This document shows positions 1-7,129 of a stretch of 14,467 bases of DNA, piece by piece. The stretch covers positions 1 to 14,467 of the forward strand of contig JAOACM010000048.1 of assembly GCA_026417845.1 (NCBI GenBank), read 5' to 3'. The stretch's first letter is position 1. Each line of letters begins with the position of its first letter. Source of the DNA: Planctomycetota bacterium. Its GTDB lineage: Bacteria; Planctomycetota; SZUA-567; H5-PLA8; CALKMO01. A model generated the notes under the pieces. The model saw nothing but the letters and a program-made list of their open reading frames with translations, searched no databases and was not told the DNA's origin. The translations under genes were made by a program, and so were the position numbers.

Positions 1-876
1 GATGTCGAAGTCGAAGCCCGACCCGAAGATGTTTCGCCCCAGCAGACCGTATTCGCGCGCCTGCCGGATGGCCATAATCACGTGCTCGACGGCTATCGGA
101 TATTCGGCGCGGACATACACGAAACCGCGCGAGGCGCCTATGGCATAGGCCGCTATGAGCATCCCCTCGAGCACCTGGTGCGGAACGCCTTCGAGCAACG
201 CGCGATCCATAAACGCCCCGGGGTCGCCCTCGTCCGCGTTGCAAACCAGATACTTCGGCTCGCCTGGCGCCTTACGACAGAATTCCCACTTGACGCCCGT
301 CGGGAACCCCGCTCCGCCACGCCCACGGAGGCCTGATGCCTTGACCTCCTCTGCAACCTGTTCCGGCCTCATGGCCGTGATGGCTCTGGCAGCGGCCGAA
401 TAACATCCGCGGGCTATGGCATCCTCTATGCTGGTGGGATCAACACGTCCGCACGCGGCAAGCACCTCGCGCCTCTGGTCGCGGTAAAAAGGCGCCTCCG
501 CCATCTTCGGCGCAGGCTTGCCGTCGCGTTTCTGGCATAACCTCTCGACCGGTTTGCCGCGGCGCAGGGTCGTGTCTATTATTTCGTCCGCGTCCGCGGG
601 CGATACGCCTCCGTACAGATATTCCCAGGGCTCCACGAGGACGGCGGGGGCAAGCGAACACTGTCCGTGGCAGCCGACCCCTACAGCCGCGACTTCGCCG
701 TCCATCCCGGCGGCGGCAAGCTTCTCACGGAACGCCGCCAGGACATCCAGCGCCCCCTTCGAGCGGCACCCCGTGATGCACACGAGCACCCGTGCTCGGA
801 AGCGCTTCGCCGCTTCGATCTGCTCGAGGCGTATGCGCTCCAGATCTCCGGGCGCTCCAACGCGCGAACGAGCCAT
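1..876 (-). CDS. nuoF: NuoF-like NADH-binding flavoprotein subunit (HydB/HndC type), 3' end outside window
   Basis: This is the NAD(P)H- and FMN-binding subunit of a soluble diaphorase module, as in complex I NuoF, bifurcating [FeFe]-hydrogenases (HydB/HndC) and NAD-linked formate dehydrogenases. The visible 292 residues begin with a thioredoxin-like [2Fe-2S] domain (about residues 25-100; Cys33, Cys37, Cys69, Cys73). The core follows, with the nucleotide/flavin loop GLRGRGGAGFPTG at 182-194 and NADEGDPGAFMDR at 213-225. The reading frame runs off base 1, so the 4Fe-4S/SLBB part and any C-terminal ferredoxin domain are not seen. The ATG at 876 follows GAGGGG at a good distance. The nuoE-like gene lies 149 bases upstream on the same strand, giving the usual E-then-F order. 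The added N-terminal cluster domain argues for a hydrogenase or formate dehydrogenase partner rather than true complex I; that is inference, since the catalytic subunit is not in the window. The first Cys pair is spaced C-x3-C. Confidence 0.93.
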   Translation of the reverse strand, partial: MARSRVGAPGDLERIRLEQIEAAKRFRARVLVCITGCRSKGALDVLAAFREKLAAAGMDGEVAAVGVGCHGQCSLAPAVLVEPWEYLYGGVSPADADEIIDTTLRRGKPVERLCQKRDGKPAPKMAEAPFYRDQRREVLAACGRVDPTSIEDAIARGCYSAAARAITAMRPEQVAEEVKASGLRGRGGAGFPTGVKWEFCRKAPGEPKYLVCNADEGDPGAFMDRALLEGVPHQVLEGMLIAAYAIGASRGFVYVRAEYPIAVEHVIMAIRQAREYGLLGRNIFGSGFDFDI

Positions 877-976
877 CCGAAAATTCCCCTCGCGATTCCC
901 GGACTTCCGCCCCTGCCTCACGACAAGGCAGCAGGAAAAACCGCCGGCGGACCCTATCCATGCCCGGTTTCGATCC

Positions 977-1019
977 GTCCCGCGCGGCGGTCGCAACCGC
1001 GCCGTCAGCGCCGCGGGAC
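977..1019 (-). other. Strong hairpin between nuoE-like and nuoF-like genes
   Basis: GTCCCGCG (977-984) is the perfect reverse complement of CGCGGGAC (1012-1019). Inside it GCGGT (987-991) pairs with ACCGC (996-1000) around a four-base loop. It starts seven bases downstream of the nuoE-like stop on the transcribed strand and has no T-run, so it is not a typical intrinsic terminator. It could protect the upstream message from 3' decay or adjust subunit ratio; that role is inferred. The rest of 877-1025 shows no credible gene. Confidence 0.5.
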
Positions 1020-1025
1020 CGGCGT

Positions 1026-1514
1026 TCAGCGATACTTATCGAGCGCTTCGCCTATCCGGGCCGGGGTCATTCCTCCGTAGTAATCGCTGTCAACCATCAT
1101 AACCGGCGCCAGGAAACACGTGCCGAGGCATGCCACTGTCTCGAGCGTGAATCTCCCGTCGTCGCTCGTTTCGCCCTCTTCGACTTTCAGGTGGCGCATC
1201 AGCGCTTCGGCCAGCTCCTTGCTTCCCCGCACGTGGCAGGCCGTCCCGCGGCAGACCCGGATCGTATGGCGGCCGCTGGGCTTCAGGCGGAACTGCGCGT
1301 AGAACGTGGCCACCCCGAACACCCGGCTCGCCGGCAACCCCGTCCTGCGCGCCACCTCAAGCACCGCGTCCTTCGGAAGATATCCGTAGGCATCCTGCAG
1401 CTTCTGAAGCAGAGGTATGATCGAACCTTCGGAGACGGGCGAAAGTTCTTCGATGACTTTCAGCGCCGGTTCCAGCGGAACCGCCGGCGCCGAGGATACT
1501 CCGCCTGCAGACAT
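1026..1514 (-). CDS. nuoE: NuoE-like [2Fe-2S] thioredoxin-fold subunit
   Basis: This is the small [2Fe-2S] subunit that passes electrons to or from the NuoF flavin site in complex I, NAD-reducing hydrogenases and formate dehydrogenases. The 162-residue product has the family's usual length and order: an N-terminal helical region (about 15-75) with the FGVATFYAQF signature at 66-75, then the ferredoxin fold with ligands Cys88 and Cys93 in CRGTAC and Cys129 and Cys133 in CLGTC. All four ligands are present. The open frame extends upstream to 1736, but residues before the chosen ATG look non-homologous, and the ATG at 1514 sits just after an AGGGAG ribosome site, so I start there. It is the first gene before the nuoF-like gene on the same strand. 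Its promoter must lie in 1515-1745, beyond the terminator at 1746-1776. Confidence 0.95.
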   Translation of the reverse strand: MSAGGVSSAPAVPLEPALKVIEELSPVSEGSIIPLLQKLQDAYGYLPKDAVLEVARRTGLPASRVFGVATFYAQFRLKPSGRHTIRVCRGTACHVRGSKELAEALMRHLKVEEGETSDDGRFTLETVACLGTCFLAPVMMVDSDYYGGMTPARIGEALDKYR

Positions 1515-1745
1515 GTCTCCCTCTCTTCCCGGATATGTGCCGGTACGGATTCCCGGCCGCCCCTCCGTCCTGCCGGAGCGGGATCTCCGGAGATTTATTC
1601 CGAATCGGCCCCTGTTGCGGTCCGGATGTCCGGCAGCCAGGCGAAACCCGCCGCTTCTACATGGCCGGGAAAAATCCGCCCCCCGGGACGGCGCGACGGA
1701 ACAACCTCCCGGCCGCGTAATCCTACCGGTTTTCACGGCGCGGGC

Positions 1746-1776
1746 AAGAAAAACGCAACCGGCATAAGCCGGTTGC
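1746..1776 (-). terminator. Rho-independent terminator ending the vWA/URO-D transcription unit
   Basis: On the minus strand GCAACCGGC, a TTAT loop and GCCGGTTGC form a perfect 9-bp stem (1768-1776 with 1755-1763), followed by G, five T and then CTT (1754-1746). It lies about 230 bases after the URO-D-like stop and before the nuoE leader, so it separates two co-directional units. The stem arm 1768-1776 is also most of the left inverted end of the repeat at 1767-1993. Confidence 0.75.
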
Positions 1777-1993
1777 GATGTCTCCGAACAATAGGGAGAT
1801 TTGCGCGGGGCGGTGAGGGTTCTTGCCCCAGCTCTTCAGAGAGAACACGCTCCCCGCCAGACAGCATTTTTCGCGATTTTTACCCCGGGCGCCATTCAGA
1901 GAGTGCCGGAGGCCGGTCTGCGCTTGCCCCTCCGCGCCCGCCGTCGCGTCCTCTCTGACAACCGCCCCTGCGAGCCAACAGCGCAACCGGCTC
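1767..1993. repeat. Dispersed repeat with terminal inverted repeats, copy 1
   Basis: AGCCGGTTGCG (1767-1777) and its exact reverse complement CGCAACCGGCT (1982-1992) bound a 227-base segment that is homologous to 12403-12713. Shared landmarks in the same order are GATTTGCGCGGG (1798-1809; 12433-12444), the stretch 1839-1893 (12558-12610; about 44 of 55 aligned columns identical by hand count), and AGCCAACA just before the right end. One-base gaps in the alignment break any common reading frame, so it is probably not coding. It begins 14 bases after the URO-D-like stop codon. No transposase and no clear target-site duplication are visible. It could be a MITE-like element or a structured transcribed repeat. 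Confidence 0.75.
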
Positions 1994-2006
1994 TGCCGCG
2001 GGCGGT

Positions 2007-3179
2007 TCATTTCGCGCCGCGCAGCGGTTCTATCTGTTCGATCTCCTCCTTCCGGAACCCCAGCATGTGCAGCTTTTCCCTGATGTAATAGATGTAGTTG
2101 TCGTAGGGCACGTCCTGCGGTATGCGATGGTCGCCGTGCGGGATGTAACCGCCTTCGGCGACGACCGGCTCGATCCTTTTCAGCTCTTTCAGAATTTCCT
2201 CCCTGCCCAGCACCAGGCGGTACTTTTCTATGCCGCCGCGCAGAAGAACCCGTCTGCCGAACATCTTCCTGAACTTGACCGGATCGCTGCCGGGATGTAC
2301 TTCGAGCGGGAACATGCAGTTGATGCCGGCATCCAGCCAGATCGGAACCAGAGGCGTGATATCGCCGTCGCAATCGGTCCATATCACCGTGACGCCGTGC
2401 TGCCGCAGGAGGCCGGTCACGCGCATAATATGCGGCACGACCATTTCCTTGAACATCTTCGGGCTTATGATCGGTCCGCTCCGGAAGCAGATGTCCTCCC
2501 ACCCGGCCGCGAAGTCAACCTCGATCTCCCGCAGCGCCGCCGAAAGCTCGTGGACGATAAGATCGGTGGTGGTGGCTATCATCTCCTCCAGAAGTTCGCG
2601 GTCGTCGTAGCACATCAACGCTATGTTCTCGAAGCCGACCCAGTTGCGGTGCCAGCCGAAGAACGATCCCATGTTTATCCCGACGGGCTTGTCGGAATTC
2701 CGCAATTTCTGCCCGATCTCGCGATAGTTCCACTTCCGGCGGCCGGGTGTATTCGGATCGAGGCGCTCCTTGAACCTTTTCCAGTCATCGCGGCCGGCGA
2801 CCGGATACCTGATGTAATGCGGGATCGTCCTTATGCCGTCGGATTTCTCCTCCTGGACCGTCCCGTCCGGATGCCTGACGATCCGGCTGTGCTCCTTCTT
2901 CTCGATTACCTCGACCTTGCCTTCGAACGGAGGGAATATCCCGATGTTGACCGGCACATGCTCAACCGGATCCACGCCAAAATACGCCTCGGTCCTGTCA
3001 TGGTTGTCCCTGCCCCTCGGCAGCCCCTCGCCCCACCATCGCTGCAGCGTTTCGTCGAGGTAGCCGAATTCCCAGTGGACGCCCCTGTCAACGGTCTGGA
3101 AGTGCATGAGGCGCCTGAAGCGCTCCCTGTGAGTCATGCGCCCGAGTTCCGGGCAGATCACGCTGTTTTCCGCGGTCAT
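2007..3179 (-). CDS. Uroporphyrinogen decarboxylase (URO-D) superfamily protein, methyltransferase-like
   Basis: This 390-residue protein has the URO-D (beta/alpha)8 barrel pattern of the family that includes corrinoid methyltransferases such as MtaA and CmuA rather than that of haem-pathway HemE. The N-terminal TxRERFRRLM-type helix (16-25) begins the domain. Later come WTDCDGDITPLVPIWL (267-282), GINCMFPLEVHPG (285-297), RGGIEKY (314-320) and GGYIPHGDHRIPQDV (343-357), typical of the large, mostly uncharacterised group seen in Planctomycetes, Lentisphaerae and related anaerobes. Cys270 and Cys288 could be metal ligands, but this is not proven. The ATG at 3179 follows GAGGAG and overlaps the upstream stop by four bases (ATGA), so translation is probably coupled. 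Substrate is unknown; a C1-transfer or demethylation role is inferred from family only. No corrinoid protein is nearby. Confidence 0.88.
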   Translation of the reverse strand: MTAENSVICPELGRMTHRERFRRLMHFQTVDRGVHWEFGYLDETLQRWWGEGLPRGRDNHDRTEAYFGVDPVEHVPVNIGIFPPFEGKVEVIEKKEHSRIVRHPDGTVQEEKSDGIRTIPHYIRYPVAGRDDWKRFKERLDPNTPGRRKWNYREIGQKLRNSDKPVGINMGSFFGWHRNWVGFENIALMCYDDRELLEEMIATTTDLIVHELSAALREIEVDFAAGWEDICFRSGPIISPKMFKEMVVPHIMRVTGLLRQHGVTVIWTDCDGDITPLVPIWLDAGINCMFPLEVHPGSDPVKFRKMFGRRVLLRGGIEKYRLVLGREEILKELKRIEPVVAEGGYIPHGDHRIPQDVPYDNYIYYIREKLHMLGFRKEEIEQIEPLRGAK

Positions 3180-3982
3180 TTCCTCTCCTCGTCCATGTCC
3201 AGGACGATGTCTTCCTCTCCCCCTCCCTCTCCCGTTCCCGCGGCGGCCGCCCTCGCGGCTTCTTCCGCCGCGCGCCTGGCCGCTTCTTCCTCCGCGGCTC
3301 TCCTGGCGGCCTCTTCCGCCGCGCGCCTGGCGGCTTCCTCTGCGGCGGCGCGCGCCGCCGCGGCGGCTGCTTCCTCGTCCTTCCGCTTCTTCCAGCGGTA
3401 GAGCAGGTAAGCCAGGAGGGCAAGGAGCAGGAGCAGGATGACGGCGGCTATCACCAGGTAGATAAGCGGTACCTTCGGCGCGACGCGCGCCTCCAAGGGA
3501 CGGCTCATATCAAGGATCACCCGGGAGCCTGGCTTCAGGTTGACGATCTTTAACGAAAACGGGATAACGGTCTCGGAAAACAGCGCCTGTTCCCCGGCAA
3601 AAGACAGGACGGCCGCGGGATTCGACTTGACGCGATCCAGCGTAACGGGCGACTCGCCCTCCTGGCCCGCGAACGATACTTTTATGCGCGGATCCGATGG
3701 TTCCAGCCGGATGCCGATCCGCGGGGCCTCCTTAGTCCAGAACGCCGCGCCGACCCCGTTGACGTCCTTCAGTTCGAATCTGAGTTCGGTCCGGGAGCCG
3801 GGCGCCAGCGCGATACCGGCCGCCTTGCGAGCGGGCAGGCCCGGCGCCGGATCGAGTTCGAATCTGGTATCCACGTTCGCGGCATGAGAGTATCCGGCTG
3901 AAACCAGCGCCGCGACGGCCGGAAGTACCGCAAGTGCCGCCGGCGCCCCCATCGTCCTCCGCGTCTCTGTTCGTCTGATCAT
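3176..3982 (-). CDS. Single-pass membrane protein with exported beta-rich domain and Ala/Glu/Arg cytoplasmic tail
   Basis: I do not recognise a named family. From the chosen start (268 residues) it has a signal-like N-terminus: Arg-rich residues 1-10, a hydrophobic core about 11-30, and a possible SHA cleavage site at 32-34. An exported region (about 35-168) looks beta-rich. One strong transmembrane helix (about 172-195) is followed by RWKKRK, which predicts a cytoplasmic C-terminus. The tail (about 203-248) is almost pure Ala/Glu/Arg and should be a long helix or coiled coil, and the protein ends in an acidic stretch. The frame is open to 4069, but ATG 3982 has GGAG six bases ahead and supplies the charged n-region; ATG 3952 after GGAGG is an alternative. 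It lies between the exported vWA protein and the URO-D-like gene on one strand. A plausible role is membrane anchor or partner of the vWA protein, which is inference. Confidence 0.75.
   Translation of the reverse strand: MIRRTETRRTMGAPAALAVLPAVAALVSAGYSHAANVDTRFELDPAPGLPARKAAGIALAPGSRTELRFELKDVNGVGAAFWTKEAPRIGIRLEPSDPRIKVSFAGQEGESPVTLDRVKSNPAAVLSFAGEQALFSETVIPFSLKIVNLKPGSRVILDMSRPLEARVAPKVPLIYLVIAAVILLLLLALLAYLLYRWKKRKDEEAAAAAARAAAEEAARRAAEEAARRAAEEEAARRAAEEAARAAAAGTGEGGGEEDIVLDMDEERK
3239..3376. repeat. Low-complexity tandem repeat encoding the Ala/Glu/Arg tail
   Basis: The codons for residues about 203-248 of the membrane protein are an imperfect tandem array whose units resemble CTCTTCCGCCGCGCGCCTGG on the plus strand, giving repeated AEEAARRA units. 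Near-identical units recur around 3257-3280 and 3309-3332. Such arrays change length readily by slippage. Confidence 0.7.
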
Positions 3983-4129
3983 CCCATGCTCCGGAAAAAA
4001 GCAGCGCGCGCCTCCAGACCCCGCGGCCTTCTCTCCCGCTCCGCCGGCCCGGGCCGCCCGGGGCGCCACGCCGGACCCCCAGGTGCGCTTCCGTTTTCGC
4101 GCTCCGCCGCAGCGCCTGTTTCTTCCTGT

Positions 4130-4164
4130 CTTCCCGGCTCTATCTCACTGGCGAGCCGGGGAAG
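4130..4164 (-). other. Hairpin between the vWA gene and the membrane-protein gene
   Basis: CTTCCCGGCTC (4130-4140) pairs with GAGCCGGGGAAG (4153-4164) with a single bulged G. It starts about 37 bases after the vWA stop in the transcribed direction and has no T-run behind it, so readthrough into the downstream gene is expected. It may act as a message stabiliser or partial attenuator. The rest of the 3983-4201 gap shows no gene. Confidence 0.5.
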
Positions 4165-4201
4165 CTGGAAAATTCCCTTCCCTGTTCCATGACCGGGAGC
4201 G

Positions 4202-7129
4202 TCACGGTTCGAGCGGCTCGATCGAGACTTCCGGCTGCAGATCGAGCTGCTTGTCCAGGTAATCCTGCGAAACCTCCTGAACCAGCGTCAGCGTCCCCCT
4301 GCCGTCGGCGCCGATGCCGAGTTCCTCCCGGGTCAGACGGAGCTCCGCACGGGAAGGTTCGGCACCGTCATGATTCTCGACGGCCCTGCCGACCACCCTG
4401 TCCCCGGCCTTCAGCCATGCGTTCGAATGGGGCGGGACGGAGAGTACCGCCTTTACACCTTTTTCCTCCGCATCCAGCGAAATCGAAACGACAGCCACGT
4501 CCTCCGGCATGAACGCCCTTATCCGCGCGGAGTCGTTCACCGCCTTCCGGGGCAGTACGCGGTGATACGTCCTGACCGCCGGCAGCCACGCGGAGGCCTC
4601 GACTTTGCCCTCTTCCGTAGCGACCGAGAATTTCAGCTCCGTCGGCCCTTCCGACCGTCCGGCGCGGCTCCCGCCTGATATGACAAGGTCCACAGTCCTG
4701 GCGCCGGAAGCATCGAGTTTCCAGTCGGCCGACTCGGCGGCGACGGTCGCGATCCCATCGCCGACGGCAATTTTCGGCGCCCCGGCGAACGGATGCGCTA
4801 CATCGCGGCCGGCGGCGGCCTTCCCGGCATCCAACGTCAGGCGCACCTTCCGCCTGCCGCCGACAGGCACCTTCAACTCGGATTCCCTGTCGAGCGGCCG
4901 CCCCCTTTCGTCCAGTATCTTCGCGGCCAGCTTCGGGATCGGAGCGTACGCAATTTTCGCTTCGAGCGCATCGGAAACGCCGCCCTTTCTCTCGACCAGG
5001 ACGCCCTCACGCGGTTCGATCGGGCATTCCAGCCGGATTTCGCCCGCCCCCGACAGGTTCGGCGGAAGCACCAGCGCGATCTTCGTCGGGCCCGTGACCT
5101 TCCAGGGCTCGCCCGGCGGAATCACTCTTCCGCCTATCGCCAGCGCGGTTCCCTCCGGCGCCGACCCGGCGATCCGCACGCGCACCGTCCGGTCCTCCAT
5201 CCCTGATTTCGGAACGATGGAAAGGACCTCGAAGCTCCCTGTCTCTCCGGGGTTGTAGGAAATCTTCGAGGCGAGCTGTTCAACGAGAACGCCGGCGACT
5301 TTTATCCCGATATCGCCGGTCAGCCTGACCCATTCTCTGTCCGGCGATGTCATGCGCAGCAGGACCGCGCCCTTCGCCTCGATCCCGCCGGTCCCCAACA
5401 CGGCCAGCTTGAAGCCACCCGACCCGGCGTCGGCGCCGAATGTTTTGCCCAGCGTAAATGTCGCGCCGGGATCGAGATCCTGCCCGCCCGGAGCGATGAG
5501 CCGGACCTTGAGCGGAAGCCCTTCCGGCCCGGCCAGCTTCAGCTCTTCGTCTCCGGCCTCGGCATTCCACCTCAGTTCAACATCCGCGGACCGCTCCACC
5601 CCCGCATCCATCGCCGCAAACGTCCCGCCGAACGAACCGCCGGCCGGCCTGACTACCTCGATGACCTTCCGCGCCTTCGCCCCGACGCGCGCGTCCACCC
5701 GCGCCAGGACTCTGTCTCCGGAGAGAAGCCTCAGCAGCGTTACATCGGCCGGCGCGCGCCCCTTCGGGCACAAAACCTTCGCCTTTATTTCCCCCTCCGC
5801 GGCCCCGGCGCCGAAGATATCCTTAAGCCTGAACGGCTTGCCCGTTTCCATCACGGCTCCGCCGGGAAACTCGAAGGAGCACGAAACGCCGGGCTCTTCC
5901 GATCCGCGGGGAATGATCTCGACCGCAGCCGCCTCGGCGTTCCACTTCAGCCGGATAATCTCCTCCCTCGCTTCCCCGGAGACCATGTCCGCGAACCGCT
6001 CGCGGAAATTTCCGCCCTCCGGACGGACGATCAGTACCGCCGGCTCTGTTTTCAGGACTATCGGATCGGAATACTTGCGCGTCGTGTTGTTCCAGACCTG
6101 CCTGTTCCCCTGCGCCTTGCAGCCGGCCACTTCGGCCCCGATACGGAAGCTGGTGCAGTCCGCCGGCAGCGCCGACCTCGGCACCGCGATCTCGAATTCC
6201 TCCGAGACCGCCCCTTTCCCGGCCTGAAATCGCACCGTAATTTCCTTCCCCGCTGCTGACGCCGGATCGGTGAACAGCCTCACGGTTACCTCGCGCACGT
6301 CGCTCCCGGCAACTGCGATCCTGCCCTTCAGCTTTATAGTGTCCCCGGCGAGAGCGGCCGGGCCGGGAGGATCGAGGGCGAGGTTCAGCGAATCGAGCTT
6401 CGCGGCGGTCTGGGGGTCCACCACCTGGAAGGAACCGGTGTTGAAGGATATCCTGCTCCAGGTCAGTATCGTCAGCGAGGATGGCACGATTCCTCGCGTA
6501 AACTCCTTGTGGCGTTCCTCGAAGGCCTTTATCGCGTCCTCGACCAGCTGCTTCGGCGTCCTGCCGCCCCGCGCGACCGTCTGATCGCCGTCCGTTACGA
6601 CTATCACCTGGAGGAAAGCTGGAGCCTTTTTCTCCTTTTCGGCCGCCAGCCACTCGCTGGCTTTGTCTATGGCCGCCGCTATGTCGGTCCTGCCGGAAGG
6701 CGGGTATTTCGACTTCAGGAGTTCGATGCCCTTCATCATCCGGTCATAGTCGCCATGCACGATTTCCGGCCCAAAGGCCCTCTGATTGAAGGGGATCACG
6801 ATCAGTTTCAGGTTTTCAGTAGTCCCTTTTTCGATGAGGAACTCCTTTACCTTCTTTTCGATCTCCATCCACATTATATCTATTTTGTGCTTCCCCCCGA
6901 CCTCTTCCTCCATGGAACTTGAACGGTCGAGGACGATCAGCAGGACCGTCTCTCCGCCTCCTGCTTCCTGGGCCATCGCGTCCGCAGAAAACAGTTCGCC
7001 GGCCGCGGCGGCCAGAAGCAGCGCGACGATCGCCGCCGCCGACGGCAACCCCCGCGATCCCGATCTGGCCCGCGACCCCAGAAACCGGACCGTCGAAAGG
7101 AGCAAGATGTTTCTCAGCATAGCCCGCAT
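4202..7129 (-). CDS. Large exported von Willebrand factor A domain protein with duplicated beta-rich modules
   Basis: This 975-residue protein has a long signal-like N-terminus with a hydrophobic core (about 30-43) and possible cleavage after AMA (about 51-53), then a vWA domain (about 60-235). The metal-ion-dependent adhesion site is complete: Asp68, Ser70 and Ser72 in DRSSS, Thr148 in SGRTD, and Asp180 in VVTDGD. The remaining roughly 740 residues are beta-rich, Ig-like in character. Two segments are clearly duplicated: about 364-480 and 489-610 each begin with (I/V)VRPxGGxF and carry RLKWNAEA or ELRWNAEA some 30 residues later. No C-terminal membrane helix or sorting motif is visible. The ATG at 7129 follows GGAGG at short spacing; ATG 7120 is an alternative. 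vWA domains of this kind bind protein ligands through a divalent metal. The ligand is unknown; the membrane protein encoded next is the natural candidate partner (inference). Confidence 0.85.
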   Translation of the reverse strand: MRAMLRNILLLSTVRFLGSRARSGSRGLPSAAAIVALLLAAAAGELFSADAMAQEAGGGETVLLIVLDRSSSMEEEVGGKHKIDIMWMEIEKKVKEFLIEKGTTENLKLIVIPFNQRAFGPEIVHGDYDRMMKGIELLKSKYPPSGRTDIAAAIDKASEWLAAEKEKKAPAFLQVIVVTDGDQTVARGGRTPKQLVEDAIKAFEERHKEFTRGIVPSSLTILTWSRISFNTGSFQVVDPQTAAKLDSLNLALDPPGPAALAGDTIKLKGRIAVAGSDVREVTVRLFTDPASAAGKEITVRFQAGKGAVSEEFEIAVPRSALPADCTSFRIGAEVAGCKAQGNRQVWNNTTRKYSDPIVLKTEPAVLIVRPEGGNFRERFADMVSGEAREEIIRLKWNAEAAAVEIIPRGSEEPGVSCSFEFPGGAVMETGKPFRLKDIFGAGAAEGEIKAKVLCPKGRAPADVTLLRLLSGDRVLARVDARVGAKARKVIEVVRPAGGSFGGTFAAMDAGVERSADVELRWNAEAGDEELKLAGPEGLPLKVRLIAPGGQDLDPGATFTLGKTFGADAGSGGFKLAVLGTGGIEAKGAVLLRMTSPDREWVRLTGDIGIKVAGVLVEQLASKISYNPGETGSFEVLSIVPKSGMEDRTVRVRIAGSAPEGTALAIGGRVIPPGEPWKVTGPTKIALVLPPNLSGAGEIRLECPIEPREGVLVERKGGVSDALEAKIAYAPIPKLAAKILDERGRPLDRESELKVPVGGRRKVRLTLDAGKAAAGRDVAHPFAGAPKIAVGDGIATVAAESADWKLDASGARTVDLVISGGSRAGRSEGPTELKFSVATEEGKVEASAWLPAVRTYHRVLPRKAVNDSARIRAFMPEDVAVVSISLDAEEKGVKAVLSVPPHSNAWLKAGDRVVGRAVENHDGAEPSRAELRLTREELGIGADGRGTLTLVQEVSQDYLDKQLDLQPEVSIEPLEP

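Larger units (their letters stand above)
1515..2006. other. Gene-free stretch between URO-D-like and nuoE-like genes
   Basis: This 492-base gap holds, from right to left, a repeat with inverted ends (1767-1993), an intrinsic terminator for the minus-strand unit (1746-1776), and about 230 bases of GC-rich leader before nuoE (1515-1745). Open frames here on both strands have neither family signatures nor ribosome sites. An A/T patch near 1590-1605 could belong to a nuoE promoter, but I cannot place a convincing -35/-10 pair. Confidence 0.6.

Noticed and set aside
792..1958. 388-residue plus-strand open frame
   Set aside because: It runs antisense through nuoF-like, nuoE-like and the repeat; Arg/Pro/Ala-rich with no motif or ribosome site.
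1723..2502. 259-residue minus-strand frame covering repeat copy 1 and part of the URO-D-like gene
   Set aside because: The upstream part is out of frame inside a well-supported gene. The part in the repeat resembles the frame in copy 2 (SRLRCWLA...) only because the DNA is homologous, and one-base gaps between copies break the frame.
3239..3376. CRISPR-like array
   Set aside because: The repetition is an in-frame, imperfect coding repeat without unique spacers; it encodes an Ala/Glu/Arg helix.
2067..3401. 444-residue plus-strand open frame
   Set aside because: It lies antisense to the URO-D-like gene and the membrane-protein tail, ends in an Ala/Ser run mirroring the tail repeat, and has no family signature; a shadow typical of GC-rich DNA.
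5352..6227. 291-residue plus-strand open frame within the vWA gene
   Set aside because: Antisense shadow, Ser/Pro/Ala-rich, without motifs.
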